Origin: Sphingomonas kaistensis
Lineage (GTDB): Bacteria > Pseudomonadota > Alphaproteobacteria > Sphingomonadales > Sphingomonadaceae
DNA length: 64,000 nucleotides
NCBI RefSeq assembly: GCF_036884275.1
Contig: NZ_CP145607.1
Span: forward strand, 1,599,001-1,663,000
Direction of reading: 5' to 3'
A program made the translations under genes and the position numbers. The notes under the pieces are model-generated. The model saw nothing but the letters and a program-made list of their open reading frames with translations, was not told where the DNA came from and ran no database searches. Below are positions 30,721-39,792 of this stretch, in pieces (within the stretch, counting starts at the first letter, position 1; every line of letters starts with the position of its first letter).

Positions 30721-31434
30721 CTAGGCCAGCCGCAGCGCAGCGGCGATGGCGGCCTCAGACTGGCGGGTCAGCGCCTTGCGATCCTGCCCGGGCGCGAGCG
30801 GCTCCAAACAACGGAGCGTGACATCCACCGTGCCACGGCGACCGAGCAGGCGGATGAAATTGGCTTGTCCCGTCTCGCCGGCCGGCCACCCGAACTCGGG
30901 CGCGTCGCCGCCATAATCGATCGCCACCGGCTGGACCGTCAGCGGCAGCGGCGGGTCTTCGGCGAGTTTGAGCAGGCTGGAGCGGAAGGGAAGCAACTTG
31001 GTGCCATCGCTGACGGTGCCTTCGGGGAACAGGCAGAGCGGCCGATGGCTGCGGATCGCCGCCTTCATCGCGGCCAATTGCTCGCCGACCGACCCGCGCC
31101 GGTCACGCTCGACGAAGACGGTGCCATTTTCCTCGCACAGCCAGCGCATGAAAGGGTGATCGCCAAGATTGTCCTTGGCCACGAAGGCGCAACCGGTCGC
31201 GCCCGACAGCATCGGGATGTCAAGCCAGCTGACATGATTGGCCACGATCAAAGTGCGCTCGGTCGGCTGCGGTCCCACCGTGCGGACCCGCGCGCCGGCG
31301 ATCCACGCGATCCCGCGCAAGAAACGCCGCGGCCAGGGCGATCGGCCGAATTGACGACTTACGAGATGAATGCTCGCGCAGAAGGCGAACAGCAGAACGA
31401 TGGCAAGAAGCCGGAGGAACGCCCGCAGCTTCAC
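30721..31434 (-). CDS. 1-acyl-sn-glycerol-3-phosphate acyltransferase family protein
   Basis: The product is 237 residues. One N-terminal membrane helix (LLAIVLLFAFCASIHL) is followed by the PlsC H-x4-D motif NHVSWLDIP and the FPEGTVSDG motif. It acylates lysophosphatidic acid or a related lipid in the inner membrane. It lies between fur and miaB on the same strand, 18 bp after fur. Confidence 0.92.
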   Translation of the reverse strand: MKLRAFLRLLAIVLLFAFCASIHLVSRQFGRSPWPRRFLRGIAWIAGARVRTVGPQPTERTLIVANHVSWLDIPMLSGATGCAFVAKDNLGDHPFMRWLCEENGTVFVERDRRGSVGEQLAAMKAAIRSHRPLCLFPEGTVSDGTKLLPFRSSLLKLAEDPPLPLTVQPVAIDYGGDAPEFGWPAGETGQANFIRLLGRRGTVDVTLRCLEPLAPGQDRKALTRQSEAAIAAALRLA

Positions 31435-31452
31435 GATACGACGAAAGACGGC

Positions 31453-31875
31453 CTAACGGTCGCGCTCAAGCGGTACGCCGTACAGCTCCAGCCGGTGGTC
31501 GACCAGCTTGAAGCCCAGCCTCTCGGCGACGCGCGACTTGAGCAGCTCCAGCTCCTCGTCATGAAACTCGACGACCTTGCCGCTCTCGACGTCGATCAGA
31601 TGGTCGTGATGCTCTTCGGTCACCGCTTCGTAGCGCGAGCGACCGTTGCCGAACTCGTGCCGCTCCAGAATGCCCGCTTCCTCGAACAGGCGAACGGTGC
31701 GGTAGACGGTAGCGATGGAGATGTTGGGATCGATCGCCGACGCGCGCTCGTGCAGCGTTTCGACGTCGGGGTGATCGGCGCTTTCCGAGATGATGCGGGC
31801 GATGGTGCGCCGCTGCTCGGTGATCCGCAGCCCTTTTTCCGCGCAAAGCGCTTCGATGTCGATGTTGCGGTGCAT
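31453..31875 (-). CDS. fur: Ferric uptake regulator-family protein (Fur)
   Basis: The product is 140 residues. The winged helix is RITEQRRTIARIISES with recognition helix SIATVYRTVRLFEEAGIL. The metal site HHDHLIDVESGKVVEFHDEE lacks the CxxC zinc cysteines of many Fur proteins, as is common in alphaproteobacteria. There, the family may sense iron or act as a manganese regulator (Mur). The gene is preceded by the mucR terminator, so its promoter must overlap that region. Heads the plsC-miaB-phoH operon. Confidence 0.92.
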   Translation of the reverse strand: MHRNIDIEALCAEKGLRITEQRRTIARIISESADHPDVETLHERASAIDPNISIATVYRTVRLFEEAGILERHEFGNGRSRYEAVTEEHHDHLIDVESGKVVEFHDEELELLKSRVAERLGFKLVDHRLELYGVPLERDR

Positions 31876-31896
31876 GGGGCAGCGATTAAGGTAGAG

Positions 31897-31922
31897 GAGG
31901 CGGGGCGTCTAGGCCCCGCCTC
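31897..31922 (-). terminator. Terminator between mucR and fur
   Basis: A perfect 10-bp stem (GAGGCGGGGC/GCCCCGCCTC) with a 6-nt loop lies 12 bp past the mucR stop, with a pyrimidine-rich run following on the minus strand. Confidence 0.75.
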
Positions 31923-31934
31923 CCGCCAGGTGAG

Positions 31935-32366
31935 TTACTTCGCGGCGCGCGCACCGGTGCGCTTGCGCTTGGTGCCAAGACCGATGCTCTTGGCGAGGGT
32001 GCGGCGCTGTTCGGCATAGTTGGGCGCGACCATCGGATAGTCGGACGCGAGATTCCATTTCTGGCGATATTGATCGGGAGTCATGTTGTAGTGGGTCATC
32101 AGATGCCGCTTGAGCATCTTCAGCTTCTTTCCGTCTTCGAGGCAGACGAGATAATCGGGTTTGACCGAGGAGCGCACCGAGACCTTCGGCTCCTGCTTCA
32201 CTTCCGGCTCCGGCGCCTTGCCGCCGAGACCAGAAAGCGCACCGTGCACGTTCTGGATCAATTGCGGCAAGTCGTTCACGGACACGCTGTTGTTGCTGAC
32301 ATGTGCCGCAACAATGTCGGCGGTGAGGGTGATCAAGGTTTCGGCGTTCTGGTCAATCTCGTTCAT
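31935..32366 (-). CDS. MucR/Ros-family transcriptional regulator
   Basis: The product is 143 residues from the ATG at 32366; an upstream in-frame extension lacks family features. The N-terminal helix (about 1-48) drives oligomerisation. The zinc finger is C75-x2-D78-x9-H88-x3-H92, so the second cysteine is replaced by aspartate, a CDHH variant also known in some Ros homologues. The DNA-binding part continues [20 protein letters not shown], and the basic tail is [13 protein letters not shown]. MucR proteins are global AT-binding regulators of exopolysaccharide and the cell cycle. The upstream region (32367-32488) is locally AT-rich, suggesting self-binding. Confidence 0.95.
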   Translation of the reverse strand: MNEIDQNAETLITLTADIVAAHVSNNSVSVNDLPQLIQNVHGALSGLGGKAPEPEVKQEPKVSVRSSVKPDYLVCLEDGKKLKMLKRHLMTHYNMTPDQYRQKWNLASDYPMVAPNYAEQRRTLAKSIGLGTKRKRTGARAAK

Positions 32367-32488
32367 TATCAAGGTCCTAATAGACGTGCTACCGCAAGTT
32401 GCCGCGGCCCGAGCTACAGCACCCAAAGCGATAACAATAATTACGCCTGAATAACAAGTCAGCACGAGCACAGGATGTGGCGGCGACC

Positions 32489-32965
32489 TTATATCCTCAG
32501 TGCCATGGTCAAGGCGTCGAAACGCTCTCCGTCGGTGCCACGGTAATAATTGCTGCGCCGCCCAATGATGTCGAAACCGGTGTTTCGGTACAGGCGGACG
32601 GCCGGATTACCATCGCGCACCTCGAGATGAAGGTTGTGCGCCCCCGCCATCTGTTGGTCGGCAATGAATCGTTTGAGCAATTGCGTGCCCGTGCCCGTTC
32701 CGGCGTGATCGGGATGAACCGCGATCAGCAGTAATTCGGCTTCGTCGAGGATCCGGCGGGCAAGGCTGAAGCCCGCGATTTCGTCGCCCCGACGCGCCAG
32801 CATGAGGGTCACGCCGGCCATTGGCAGGATCCCGGCGCATTGTGCGCGGGTCCAGGCTTCGCCGAAGCGGCGGTCGAAGGCCGCAGTCATCACGTCCATG
32901 ACGTCGTCGAGCGAGTCGCCGCCGCCGCGTTCGACGACGAGCGGCACGGGAGCGGTGCTGCTCAT
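32489..32965 (-). CDS. rimI: Ribosomal-protein-alanine N-acetyltransferase RimI-like (GNAT)
   Basis: The product is 158 residues. GNAT motif A is [21 protein letters not shown], and the end [20 protein letters not shown] matches RimI (NxxAxxLYxxxGF). It acetylates N-terminal alanine, classically of ribosomal protein S18. The ATG overlaps the tsaB stop (ATGA), the usual tsaB-rimI arrangement. Confidence 0.92.
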   Translation of the reverse strand: MSSTAPVPLVVERGGGDSLDDVMDVMTAAFDRRFGEAWTRAQCAGILPMAGVTLMLARRGDEIAGFSLARRILDEAELLLIAVHPDHAGTGTGTQLLKRFIADQQMAGAHNLHLEVRDGNPAVRLYRNTGFDIIGRRSNYYRGTDGERFDALTMALRI

Positions 32966-33570
32966 GCCGCCTTCGGCTTGGCGTCGGGCGCGCGGGCATA
33001 GGTCGGGCGCGGCGCCAGCGAGCGAAGCGCTTCGGGCAGGGCGAGAGCATGGGCGGCGGTGGGGAGGGCGTCGACCGCCTCGCCAAAACCGCGTGCGGCG
33101 ACAAGGGCGGCAGCGCCCGATCCCGCCATCAGCGGCGCAGTGATCGCCGCGGCGGCGGCGGCGGGCGTGAGGCTTGCTACCGCAGCGACCGGAGCGAGCG
33201 GTGCGCGCTCGAACTGCTGAACGAATAGTTCGCCGTGCCCACCCGTCAGCGCAACGGCGACCGGACTTTCGCCGGGCAGTCCGGCGGCGATCAATGCGAG
33301 GGTCGATAGGCCGAGCACCGGCACGTCCCAACCGATGCCAAGGCCATGCGCGGCGGCGATCCCGACCCGTAGCCCGGTGAAGCTGCCGGGCCCGCAGCCG
33401 ACGAGAATGGCGTCGGCCCGGCGGCCGTCGAGCATCCGTTCGAGCAGCGGCATCAGCTTCTCGGCGTGACCACGCGACATGATTTCGTCGGCACGGGCCA
33501 GAAGTGCGCCATCTGCGCCGAACAAGGCGGCGGTGCAGGCGGGCGTGGCGGTGTCGAGGGCGAGCAGCAT
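32962..33570 (-). CDS. tsaB: tRNA threonylcarbamoyladenosine biosynthesis protein TsaB
   Basis: The product is 202 residues starting MLLALDTATPACTAAL. The conserved GCGPGSFTGLRVGIAAAHGLG is split across about residues 61-83. TsaB is an inactive TsaD-like subunit needed for t6A37 in tRNAs. The C-terminal third is Ala-rich and less conserved. It is translationally coupled to rimI. Confidence 0.96.
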   Translation of the reverse strand: MLLALDTATPACTAALFGADGALLARADEIMSRGHAEKLMPLLERMLDGRRADAILVGCGPGSFTGLRVGIAAAHGLGIGWDVPVLGLSTLALIAAGLPGESPVAVALTGGHGELFVQQFERAPLAPVAAVASLTPAAAAAAITAPLMAGSGAAALVAARGFGEAVDALPTAAHALALPEALRSLAPRPTYARAPDAKPKAA

Positions 33571-33665
33571 GATCGGATGATTGGGCCACGAAAGAGCGGT
33601 AAGAGCAAGGCTTGGCGGTTTTCGGCCCATGCATGATGCGCCGAAGCGCCTTGTCCCAGCTGCCG

Positions 33666-34640
33666 TCAGGGGAGGAGAAGCAACGAGCCGGTGGTTTGCC
33701 GCGCCTCGAGCGCGCGATGCGCGTCGGCCGCTTGCCGGAGCGGGTAGCGCGACCCGATGGTCACCTGGACCTTCCCGCCGCGGATCATCGCCCACAGCCG
33801 GTCGGCACCGGCGCGGCGTTCCTCTTCGCTCGTGTAATAATCGAACAGGGTCGGTCGCGTAACGTGCAGGCTGCCCTTTTGCGCGAGCACGCCGAGGTTC
33901 ACGCCGGTGACCGGGCCCGACGCATTGCCATAGCTGACGATCAGCCCGCGCCGCGCCGCCGAATCGAGGCTCGCCTCCCAGGTGTCCGCGCCGACCCCGT
34001 CGAACACGACCTTGCAGCCCTTGCCGCCGGTCAGGTCGCGAATCCGCTCGGCGACCGGTTCATGATCGTAGCGGATGATGTCGTCGGCGCCGGCTTCGCG
34101 CGCCAGTTCGGCCTTGGCCTCGGTCGAGACGGTGCCGATGACTCGGGCGCCGATCGCTTTCAGCCACTGCACGAGGATCAGCCCGACCCCGCCCGCCGCG
34201 GCGTGGACCAGCACATTCATGCCCGGCTTCACCTCGCCGCACCGTTCGGCGAGGAACTCGGCAGTGCAGCCTTTCAGGAGAGCGGCGGCGGCAGTTTCGA
34301 ACGCCACATCGTCGGGCACCGGCAGCAAATTCTTTGCCTGGACGATCCGCGCCGCCGAATAGGCACCGCGTTCCGGCCCGAAGGTCGCGACCCGGTCGCC
34401 TTCCTTCAGCGACACGTCCGGCCCCACCGCAAGTATCCGGCCCGCCGCTTCCATGCCCAGCCCGCTCGGCAGTGGCCCAGGATAAAGGCCGGTGCGGTGA
34501 TAGGTGTCGATGAAGTTCACCCCCACCGCGTCATTGGCCATGACCACCTCGCCGGGGCCGGGCGGGGGAAGATCGGCTTCCACCCACTCGATCACCTCGG
34601 GGCCGCCGGTGTGGCGGATGATGGCCTGAAGGGCTTTCAT
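33666..34640 (-). CDS. NADPH:quinone reductase (zeta-crystallin-like MDR)
   Basis: The product is 324 residues. The catalytic GroES-like N-terminus lacks zinc ligands and reads NDAVGVNFIDTYHRTGLYPGP, which is typical of QOR. The cofactor domain has VLVHAAAGGVGLILVQ. It reduces quinones with NADPH in the cytoplasm. Its start overlaps the stop of the large amidohydrolase gene by one base, suggesting coupled expression although the functions look unrelated. Confidence 0.93.
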   Translation of the reverse strand: MKALQAIIRHTGGPEVIEWVEADLPPPGPGEVVMANDAVGVNFIDTYHRTGLYPGPLPSGLGMEAAGRILAVGPDVSLKEGDRVATFGPERGAYSAARIVQAKNLLPVPDDVAFETAAAALLKGCTAEFLAERCGEVKPGMNVLVHAAAGGVGLILVQWLKAIGARVIGTVSTEAKAELAREAGADDIIRYDHEPVAERIRDLTGGKGCKVVFDGVGADTWEASLDSAARRGLIVSYGNASGPVTGVNLGVLAQKGSLHVTRPTLFDYYTSEEERRAGADRLWAMIRGGKVQVTIGSRYPLRQAADAHRALEARQTTGSLLLLP

Positions 34641-37600
34641 CAGTGCTTGTGTGCCGAAGCGGCCGGGCGGTTGCCGGGCATCGGCGACGCGCTGGTTTCC
34701 CACCAATAGGCCTGGCGGCGGCGGTTGCCGGTCACTTCCTCGTTCAGTGTCGCGGCATTGTAGAGCCGGCCGCCCTGCATGACGTGCGACACCTTTTCGC
34801 TGTTGCGGATGTTATCGAGCGGATTGGCGTCGAGCACCACGAGATCTGCGAGCTTGCCGACTTCGAGGCTGCCGAGATCGCGATCGAGACCCAGCGTGCG
34901 GGCCGGGTTGACCGTCGCCGCCTGCAACGCTTGCAGCGGGGTCCAGCCGCCCTTGACGAAGCTCCACATCTCCCAGTGCGCGCCGATGCCGTCCTGCTGG
35001 CCGTGCGCGCCGATGCTGACCGAGATTCCGCGGTCGGCAAGCTTGCGTGCTTCGCGGGCCGACCAGGTGTCGGAATAGTCCTCCTCGGGCGCGATCTCGC
35101 GGCGGGCATTGGCGGCGGCCAGCGTTCCCGGCGGAATGTGGGCGCGCAGCAGCGGCTGCTCGTAGACGTTGGTGTGCGAGCGCCAGTAGGGATCGCCGCC
35201 CGGGCCGCCATAGGTCACGACCAAAGTCGGCGTGTAGTTGGTCCTCGTCTGACCCCACATCTGCAGCACATCCTGATAGAAGGTGCTGCCGGGTACGTTG
35301 TGCTCCACCGTGGCATTGCCGTCCTGGATCAGGCTCATGTCCATGTTGAACAGCGAGCCGCCCTCGGGAACGACCAGCATGTTCTCGGCCTGCGCGGCGG
35401 CGACCACCATCTGCCGCTGTTCGCGTCGCGGCTGATTGTAATTCTTCACGCTCCAGGCGCCTTGCGCCTTGAGGCGGCGCACATGGGCCAGCGCGTCTGC
35501 GAACTTGCCGATCTCGGCAAAGGCGCCGGCGGCGCGGGCACCGTAGATGATTTCGCCGGTCGAGAAGATGCGCGGGGCGAGGATCTTGCCCGCGCGCTGC
35601 AATTCGGCGGCGGCGAAGACTTCGGCGGCGCTGTTCGAAGGATCGTGGATGGTGGTGGTGCCGAGCGCCAGATTGGCCATCGCCGACCAATTCTGCTGCG
35701 GGGTCAGGCCGTCCTCGCCCTGCGGTCCGTGGGCGTGGGCGTCGATGAATCCCGGCACGACGGTCTTGCCGGCAAGGTCCATGGTCGGAGTGCCGGCGGG
35801 CACCTGCACCTCGCCGCGGCGGCCGACCGCGGCGATGCGGTCGCCCTGGACCAGGATCACGCCGTCCTCGATGATCCCGCCATCGGTTCCGCGCATGGTG
35901 ACGATCCGCGCGCCGGTCAGCGCGACGCTGCCGGTGGGCTTGGCCGCACGAACGGTCTGCGACAAATTCTCGCCGGCAGTCGGATATTTGTATCCACCGG
36001 CATAGCTGCCGGTGGCATCGGCGGTGTAGAGCACCGGCCCGATGCTCCAGTGCGCCTTGCGGCCGCCAGCCGAGAAGTGGAGGAAATCGCCGCCGCCCTG
36101 GCTCAGCCGGATCGCGGGAAGCGCGCCCTTGTCGGTCGAAGCGGTGACGTCCTGCGCGCCGGGCAGCAGGGGCATCAGATAGGCTTCGTAATTCTGCCGG
36201 AACAGCACCGAGCGCCCATCCTGCGCGACCTGGAAGTCGCTGGCGAGATCGCCCGACGCATGGTTGCGCCGCGCCTCGCCCGACAGGTCGGTGCTCACCA
36301 ATTGAAGCTTGTCGTCGCCGCGCATGGTCATGAACAGCCGGTCGCCCGTCGCGCCATATTGCGGGTTGGACGCGCCGCGCTCGACCAGCCTCGGCTTGCC
36401 GCCGCTCGTCGGGATTACATAGACGCCGCCGTCGCGGCCCCAGCGGTCGGCGGTCAGCCCGCCGCCCGATCCCGCGGCAAAAGCGATGGTCTTGCCGTCG
36501 GGCGAGAAGCGCGGGGTGATGTAATGGCCGGGATCGGTGGTGACGGCCTTGGGTGTGCCGCCCCCGGCGCCGACCGTCATGATCTTGCCGAGGCCGGAAT
36601 CGGTCCAGCTGACGAAGGCCAGGGTGCGGCCGTCGCGCGACCAGGTCGGATAAGCCTCGAAGCTATTGTCGTCGCTGCGGGTCAGACGCCGCGCCGCCGC
36701 GCCGGTGCCGGCTGGCTTGACCCACAATTTGCCAAGCGATTCATAAACGATCTGGCGGCCGTCGGGGCTCATCTGCGCCCAGCGGATCATCTTGGTCTGG
36801 AAGCTGTCGGGGGCCACCTCGACCTTGGGATGAAGCGATTCCGCGACTACTCGGTCGTCGTTGACGCGGAAGGGAATGTCGCGCGCATTGCCGTCAACGA
36901 CCGACACTCGGCGCAGCTTGCCGCCGCTCCACAGCACGACCTCGCGGCTGTCGGCGGTCCAGTCCATGTTGGGATAGACGCCGGTCACCGCCCAAGTCTC
37001 CTGCATGTCCTGGTCGGGAAGGTCGAGCAGCTTGCGCTCGTTGCCGTTCGCCATGTCGCGGACGTACAGCTTCGACTTGGCCCGCTCGCGCCGGACGAAG
37101 GCGAGATACTTGCCGTCGGGCGAGGGGTTGGGGCGCACCGCGCCGCCATTGCCACCGGTCACGCGCCGCGTTTCACCGGTATCGAGCTCGTAGCTTTCGA
37201 TCGCGAACAGCGCGCCGTTCGAATCCTGCGCATATTGAAAGGTGCCGCCGGGCGTCACGTTGCGGGTGAAGTAGATATGCTTCCCGTCGGGCGCGAAGGT
37301 CGGTTCGCCCAATTCCTTCTGCCACTTGTCGTTGACGCGCTTGACCAGCTGCACGCCGCTGCCGCCGTCGACATGGTAGAGCCACACTTCGCCGGTGCCG
37401 AGCGAGCGGGTGGTGGTGAAATGCTTCTTGGCGACGATGTAGCGGCCGTCCGGGCTCCAGCTCGGCTGATTGAGGAGGCGGAAGTCTTCCTTGGTCAATT
37501 GCTTCCGGTTCGACCCGTCGGCGTTCATGATCCAGATGTTGTCGCCGCCCGCCCGGTCCGAGACGAAAGCGATGCGGGTGCCGTCCGGCGACCAGCGCGG

Positions 37601-37960
37601 CTGCTGTTCGTAGGACAAGCCTTCGGCAATCCGGGTCGGAGTGCCGCCACCGATCGGCATGACATAGATGTCGCCCAGCATGTCGAAGGCGATCCGGCTG
37701 CCGTCTGGCGAGACGTCGACGTTCATCCACGTGCCCTCGGCGGTATCGAGCCGGACCTTGCGCAAGGTCATGCCGCGCGGCGCCTCGACGTTCCACTTGG
37801 CGGCGTCCTTGTCCGCGGTTTCGCGTGGGGCGGCGGCGGGCGGCGTGTGCTGGGTCGCGGCTTCGGCCGGCGAGGCTTGCGCGGGCGGGGCGGCCTCCTG
37901 CGCGGCGGCGAGCGCACTGCTCGCCAGAAGAGCGCAGGTGAGCGAAAGCTTGGCGATCAT
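34640..37960 (-). CDS. Secreted TolB-propeller/amidohydrolase fusion
   Basis: A 1106-residue periplasmic or secreted protein with an N-terminal signal peptide (cleavage near AAAQEA). Residues about 60-670 contain many SPDGRxIAF-type WD40/TolB propeller repeats. Residues about 685-1080 form an amidohydrolase: metal ligands in VPGFIDAHAHGPQ, the SVKNYNQP lysine, VEHN, SIGAHGQ, and the end GSLEVGKLADLVVLDANPL. Such fusions are annotated as amidohydrolases or imidazolonepropionase-like hydrolases in sphingomonads and xanthomonads. The substrate is unknown; a peptide-like or cyclic amide is a guess. Confidence 0.88.
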   Translation of the reverse strand: MIAKLSLTCALLASSALAAAQEAAPPAQASPAEAATQHTPPAAAPRETADKDAAKWNVEAPRGMTLRKVRLDTAEGTWMNVDVSPDGSRIAFDMLGDIYVMPIGGGTPTRIAEGLSYEQQPRWSPDGTRIAFVSDRAGGDNIWIMNADGSNRKQLTKEDFRLLNQPSWSPDGRYIVAKKHFTTTRSLGTGEVWLYHVDGGSGVQLVKRVNDKWQKELGEPTFAPDGKHIYFTRNVTPGGTFQYAQDSNGALFAIESYELDTGETRRVTGGNGGAVRPNPSPDGKYLAFVRRERAKSKLYVRDMANGNERKLLDLPDQDMQETWAVTGVYPNMDWTADSREVVLWSGGKLRRVSVVDGNARDIPFRVNDDRVVAESLHPKVEVAPDSFQTKMIRWAQMSPDGRQIVYESLGKLWVKPAGTGAAARRLTRSDDNSFEAYPTWSRDGRTLAFVSWTDSGLGKIMTVGAGGGTPKAVTTDPGHYITPRFSPDGKTIAFAAGSGGGLTADRWGRDGGVYVIPTSGGKPRLVERGASNPQYGATGDRLFMTMRGDDKLQLVSTDLSGEARRNHASGDLASDFQVAQDGRSVLFRQNYEAYLMPLLPGAQDVTASTDKGALPAIRLSQGGGDFLHFSAGGRKAHWSIGPVLYTADATGSYAGGYKYPTAGENLSQTVRAAKPTGSVALTGARIVTMRGTDGGIIEDGVILVQGDRIAAVGRRGEVQVPAGTPTMDLAGKTVVPGFIDAHAHGPQGEDGLTPQQNWSAMANLALGTTTIHDPSNSAAEVFAAAELQRAGKILAPRIFSTGEIIYGARAAGAFAEIGKFADALAHVRRLKAQGAWSVKNYNQPRREQRQMVVAAAQAENMLVVPEGGSLFNMDMSLIQDGNATVEHNVPGSTFYQDVLQMWGQTRTNYTPTLVVTYGGPGGDPYWRSHTNVYEQPLLRAHIPPGTLAAANARREIAPEEDYSDTWSAREARKLADRGISVSIGAHGQQDGIGAHWEMWSFVKGGWTPLQALQAATVNPARTLGLDRDLGSLEVGKLADLVVLDANPLDNIRNSEKVSHVMQGGRLYNAATLNEEVTGNRRRQAYWWETSASPMPGNRPAASAHKH

Positions 37961-38199
37961 GACTGTGGCCTCATGGGTGAAGGACGAAGCCGGTCAGGCG
38001 CGACCGGCCAAAAGACGTGGCGCACGATGGCGCAGCCCCTGCGCCCATGCAACCGGCCTTCCATGTCGCTTGCCGACCGGGATGGCCTTTCGTCGAGGGA
38101 ACAGCCGGGCGGAACAGTTGGCGTGGCTGCACGGTTCGTCTGACTGGAGCCCATCCATGACCGGGCCAGCAGACCTTTTTCACGTCCAGAGGATGATCC

Positions 38200-39132
38200 T
38201 TGACCCCTGAGCTACTTCGCGCGTCCGGCCTTCCCGCGAACACCGCCGCATCGGCGTTGACCAGTGCGGCGACGGAGGGACCCAACAGCGAATATGGCTT
38301 GCTCAGGGACGTGCTGCTGGCGAGTCCGCGCAATCTCAGCATTGTGCCCTGCAACCGGGTCAGCGAGGACGCGCTGGCGGAAGGGCGAAGCTCGTGCAGC
38401 ATCAGCGCGGCCAAACAGCATCGTGCGCTTCTCGACACGCTGATTGCGGCAGGCGTCAGGGTGCGGATGGTGCAGCCGGTGGCGGGCCTTCCCGACCTCG
38501 CTTTCACTCGTGACACCAGCCTGATGACCCCGTGGGGGCTGGTCGGGCTGCGGCCGGGTGCAGAGCATCGCCGGGGGGAGGTCGATGTGGTGCTGGAAAC
38601 CGCGCGGGCGAACGACGTGCCGATCCTCGGCCGGGTCCGCCAAGGCACGGTTGAAGGCGGCGACGTCTGCCTGCTGCGCCCCGGTCATCTCGTCGTCGGC
38701 GTATCGGAAAAGCGCACCACCACCGAGGGCGCTCGGGCGCTCGGCAGCTTCTTCGAGGAGCGCGGATGGCAGGTCACGCTGACCCCGATCGATCCCGATC
38801 TGCTGCACCTCGACACGCACTTCTGCGTGATCGACCGCGATGTGGCACTGGCCTGCGTCGAGAAGCTCGACCCGGCGTTCGTGGCGATGATCTGCGAACT
38901 TGGCATCACCATCGTGCCCGTACACGAAGAGGAAATCGCCAGCCTCGGCTGCAACGTCCTGTCGCTCGGGCGGCGGCGGATCATCTCCACCGGCTCCGCG
39001 CCGCGGGTCGACGCTGCGGTGCGCGCACTAGGGTTTGAGGTGCTGACGGTGCCGCTCGGCGAGTTCACCCAATGCGGCGGCGGGGTGCATTGCCTGACCA
39101 TGCCGCTCCGCCGCCAAGCGTCGGCCGTGTGA
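38200..39132 (+). CDS. Dimethylargininase/arginine deiminase-superfamily hydrolase
   Basis: The product is 310 residues from a TTG at 38200 with AGAGGA about 8 bp upstream; no better ATG/GTG lies near. Guanidino-hydrolase features: LPDLAFTRDTSLMTPWG, GTVEGGDVCLL, the catalytic histidine in LLHLDTHFCVID, and the catalytic cysteine in GGGVHCLTMPL. It likely hydrolyses arginine, dimethylarginine or a related compound to citrulline plus an amine. It is isolated: a 239-bp gap (37961-38199, nothing recognisable) lies before it. The next gene is convergent. Confidence 0.88.
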   Translation: MTPELLRASGLPANTAASALTSAATEGPNSEYGLLRDVLLASPRNLSIVPCNRVSEDALAEGRSSCSISAAKQHRALLDTLIAAGVRVRMVQPVAGLPDLAFTRDTSLMTPWGLVGLRPGAEHRRGEVDVVLETARANDVPILGRVRQGTVEGGDVCLLRPGHLVVGVSEKRTTTEGARALGSFFEERGWQVTLTPIDPDLLHLDTHFCVIDRDVALACVEKLDPAFVAMICELGITIVPVHEEEIASLGCNVLSLGRRRIISTGSAPRVDAAVRALGFEVLTVPLGEFTQCGGGVHCLTMPLRRQASAV

Positions 39133-39135
39133 TAG

Positions 39136-39720
39136 TCAAACGGCGAGCCATGGCCAGCGCGACAAGTCTTCCGGGCGGTCGCAGTCGGCAAGCTCCGGCA
39201 GCAGCGCCGGCTCGATTCCCCGGCCCTTGAGGCGCGCTTCGGTCAGCGCGAAGACGGCTGCGGTGCTCCACGGCATGTCCTCAAACAGATAGTCGGCTCG
39301 TGCCGTCAGCCCAAGCGCCCAATAGCCGCCATCCTCGGCCGGGCCAATGACCGTGCGTCCGGCTCGGATCAGGTCGGCCGCTTCGACCAGATATGCGGCG
39401 CTGAGATCCGGCAGGTCGGAGCCGATGAACAGCACCGGCGGCGGAGCGGCGGCGGCGCGCAGGCGGTCGCCGAGATCGCCTTCATCCTGCTGCGTGATGG
39501 TCAAGCCTTCGCCCAGCCATTCGCGGAACGCCGCTTCGGGCGCTCCGGTAACGCGCAGATCGATCGCCAGCCCCGATGCCCGCGCCTCGGCCAACGTATG
39601 CTCGGTCAACCGCCGATGCAGCGCTGCGGCCCCCTCGGCACCAATCGCCGGGATCAGCCGGGTCTTGGCCTTGCCGGGTTCGGGATAGCGGGTGAAGATG
39701 ACCAGCCGGACTGCGCTCAT
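39136..39720 (-). CDS. TIGR04282/DUF2064-type glycosyltransferase (arsenosugar-biosynthesis family)
   Basis: The product is 194 residues, starting MSAVRLVIFTRYPEPGKAKTRL, the family signature (FxRxPxPGxxKTRL). The core is FIGSDLPDLS and GPAEDGGYWALGL. It has a nucleotidyltransferase-like GT-A fold. The family is named from arsenosugar clusters but is also widespread elsewhere. A TIGR04283 partner gene lies at 42.3 kb. Divergent from the sterol-desaturase operon. Confidence 0.88.
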   Translation of the reverse strand: MSAVRLVIFTRYPEPGKAKTRLIPAIGAEGAAALHRRLTEHTLAEARASGLAIDLRVTGAPEAAFREWLGEGLTITQQDEGDLGDRLRAAAAPPPVLFIGSDLPDLSAAYLVEAADLIRAGRTVIGPAEDGGYWALGLTARADYLFEDMPWSTAAVFALTEARLKGRGIEPALLPELADCDRPEDLSRWPWLAV

Positions 39721-39792
39721 GCCAAGGTCGATAGTCCAAGCGCGACCAAGGGGCGACATGGAATTCTTGGGCGAAACTGCCATGTGGGTCGG

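Noticed and set aside
34643..38143. 1166-residue plus-strand open frame
   Set aside because: Exactly antisense to the amidohydrolase fusion, whose signal peptide, propeller repeats and metal ligands are clear on the minus strand.
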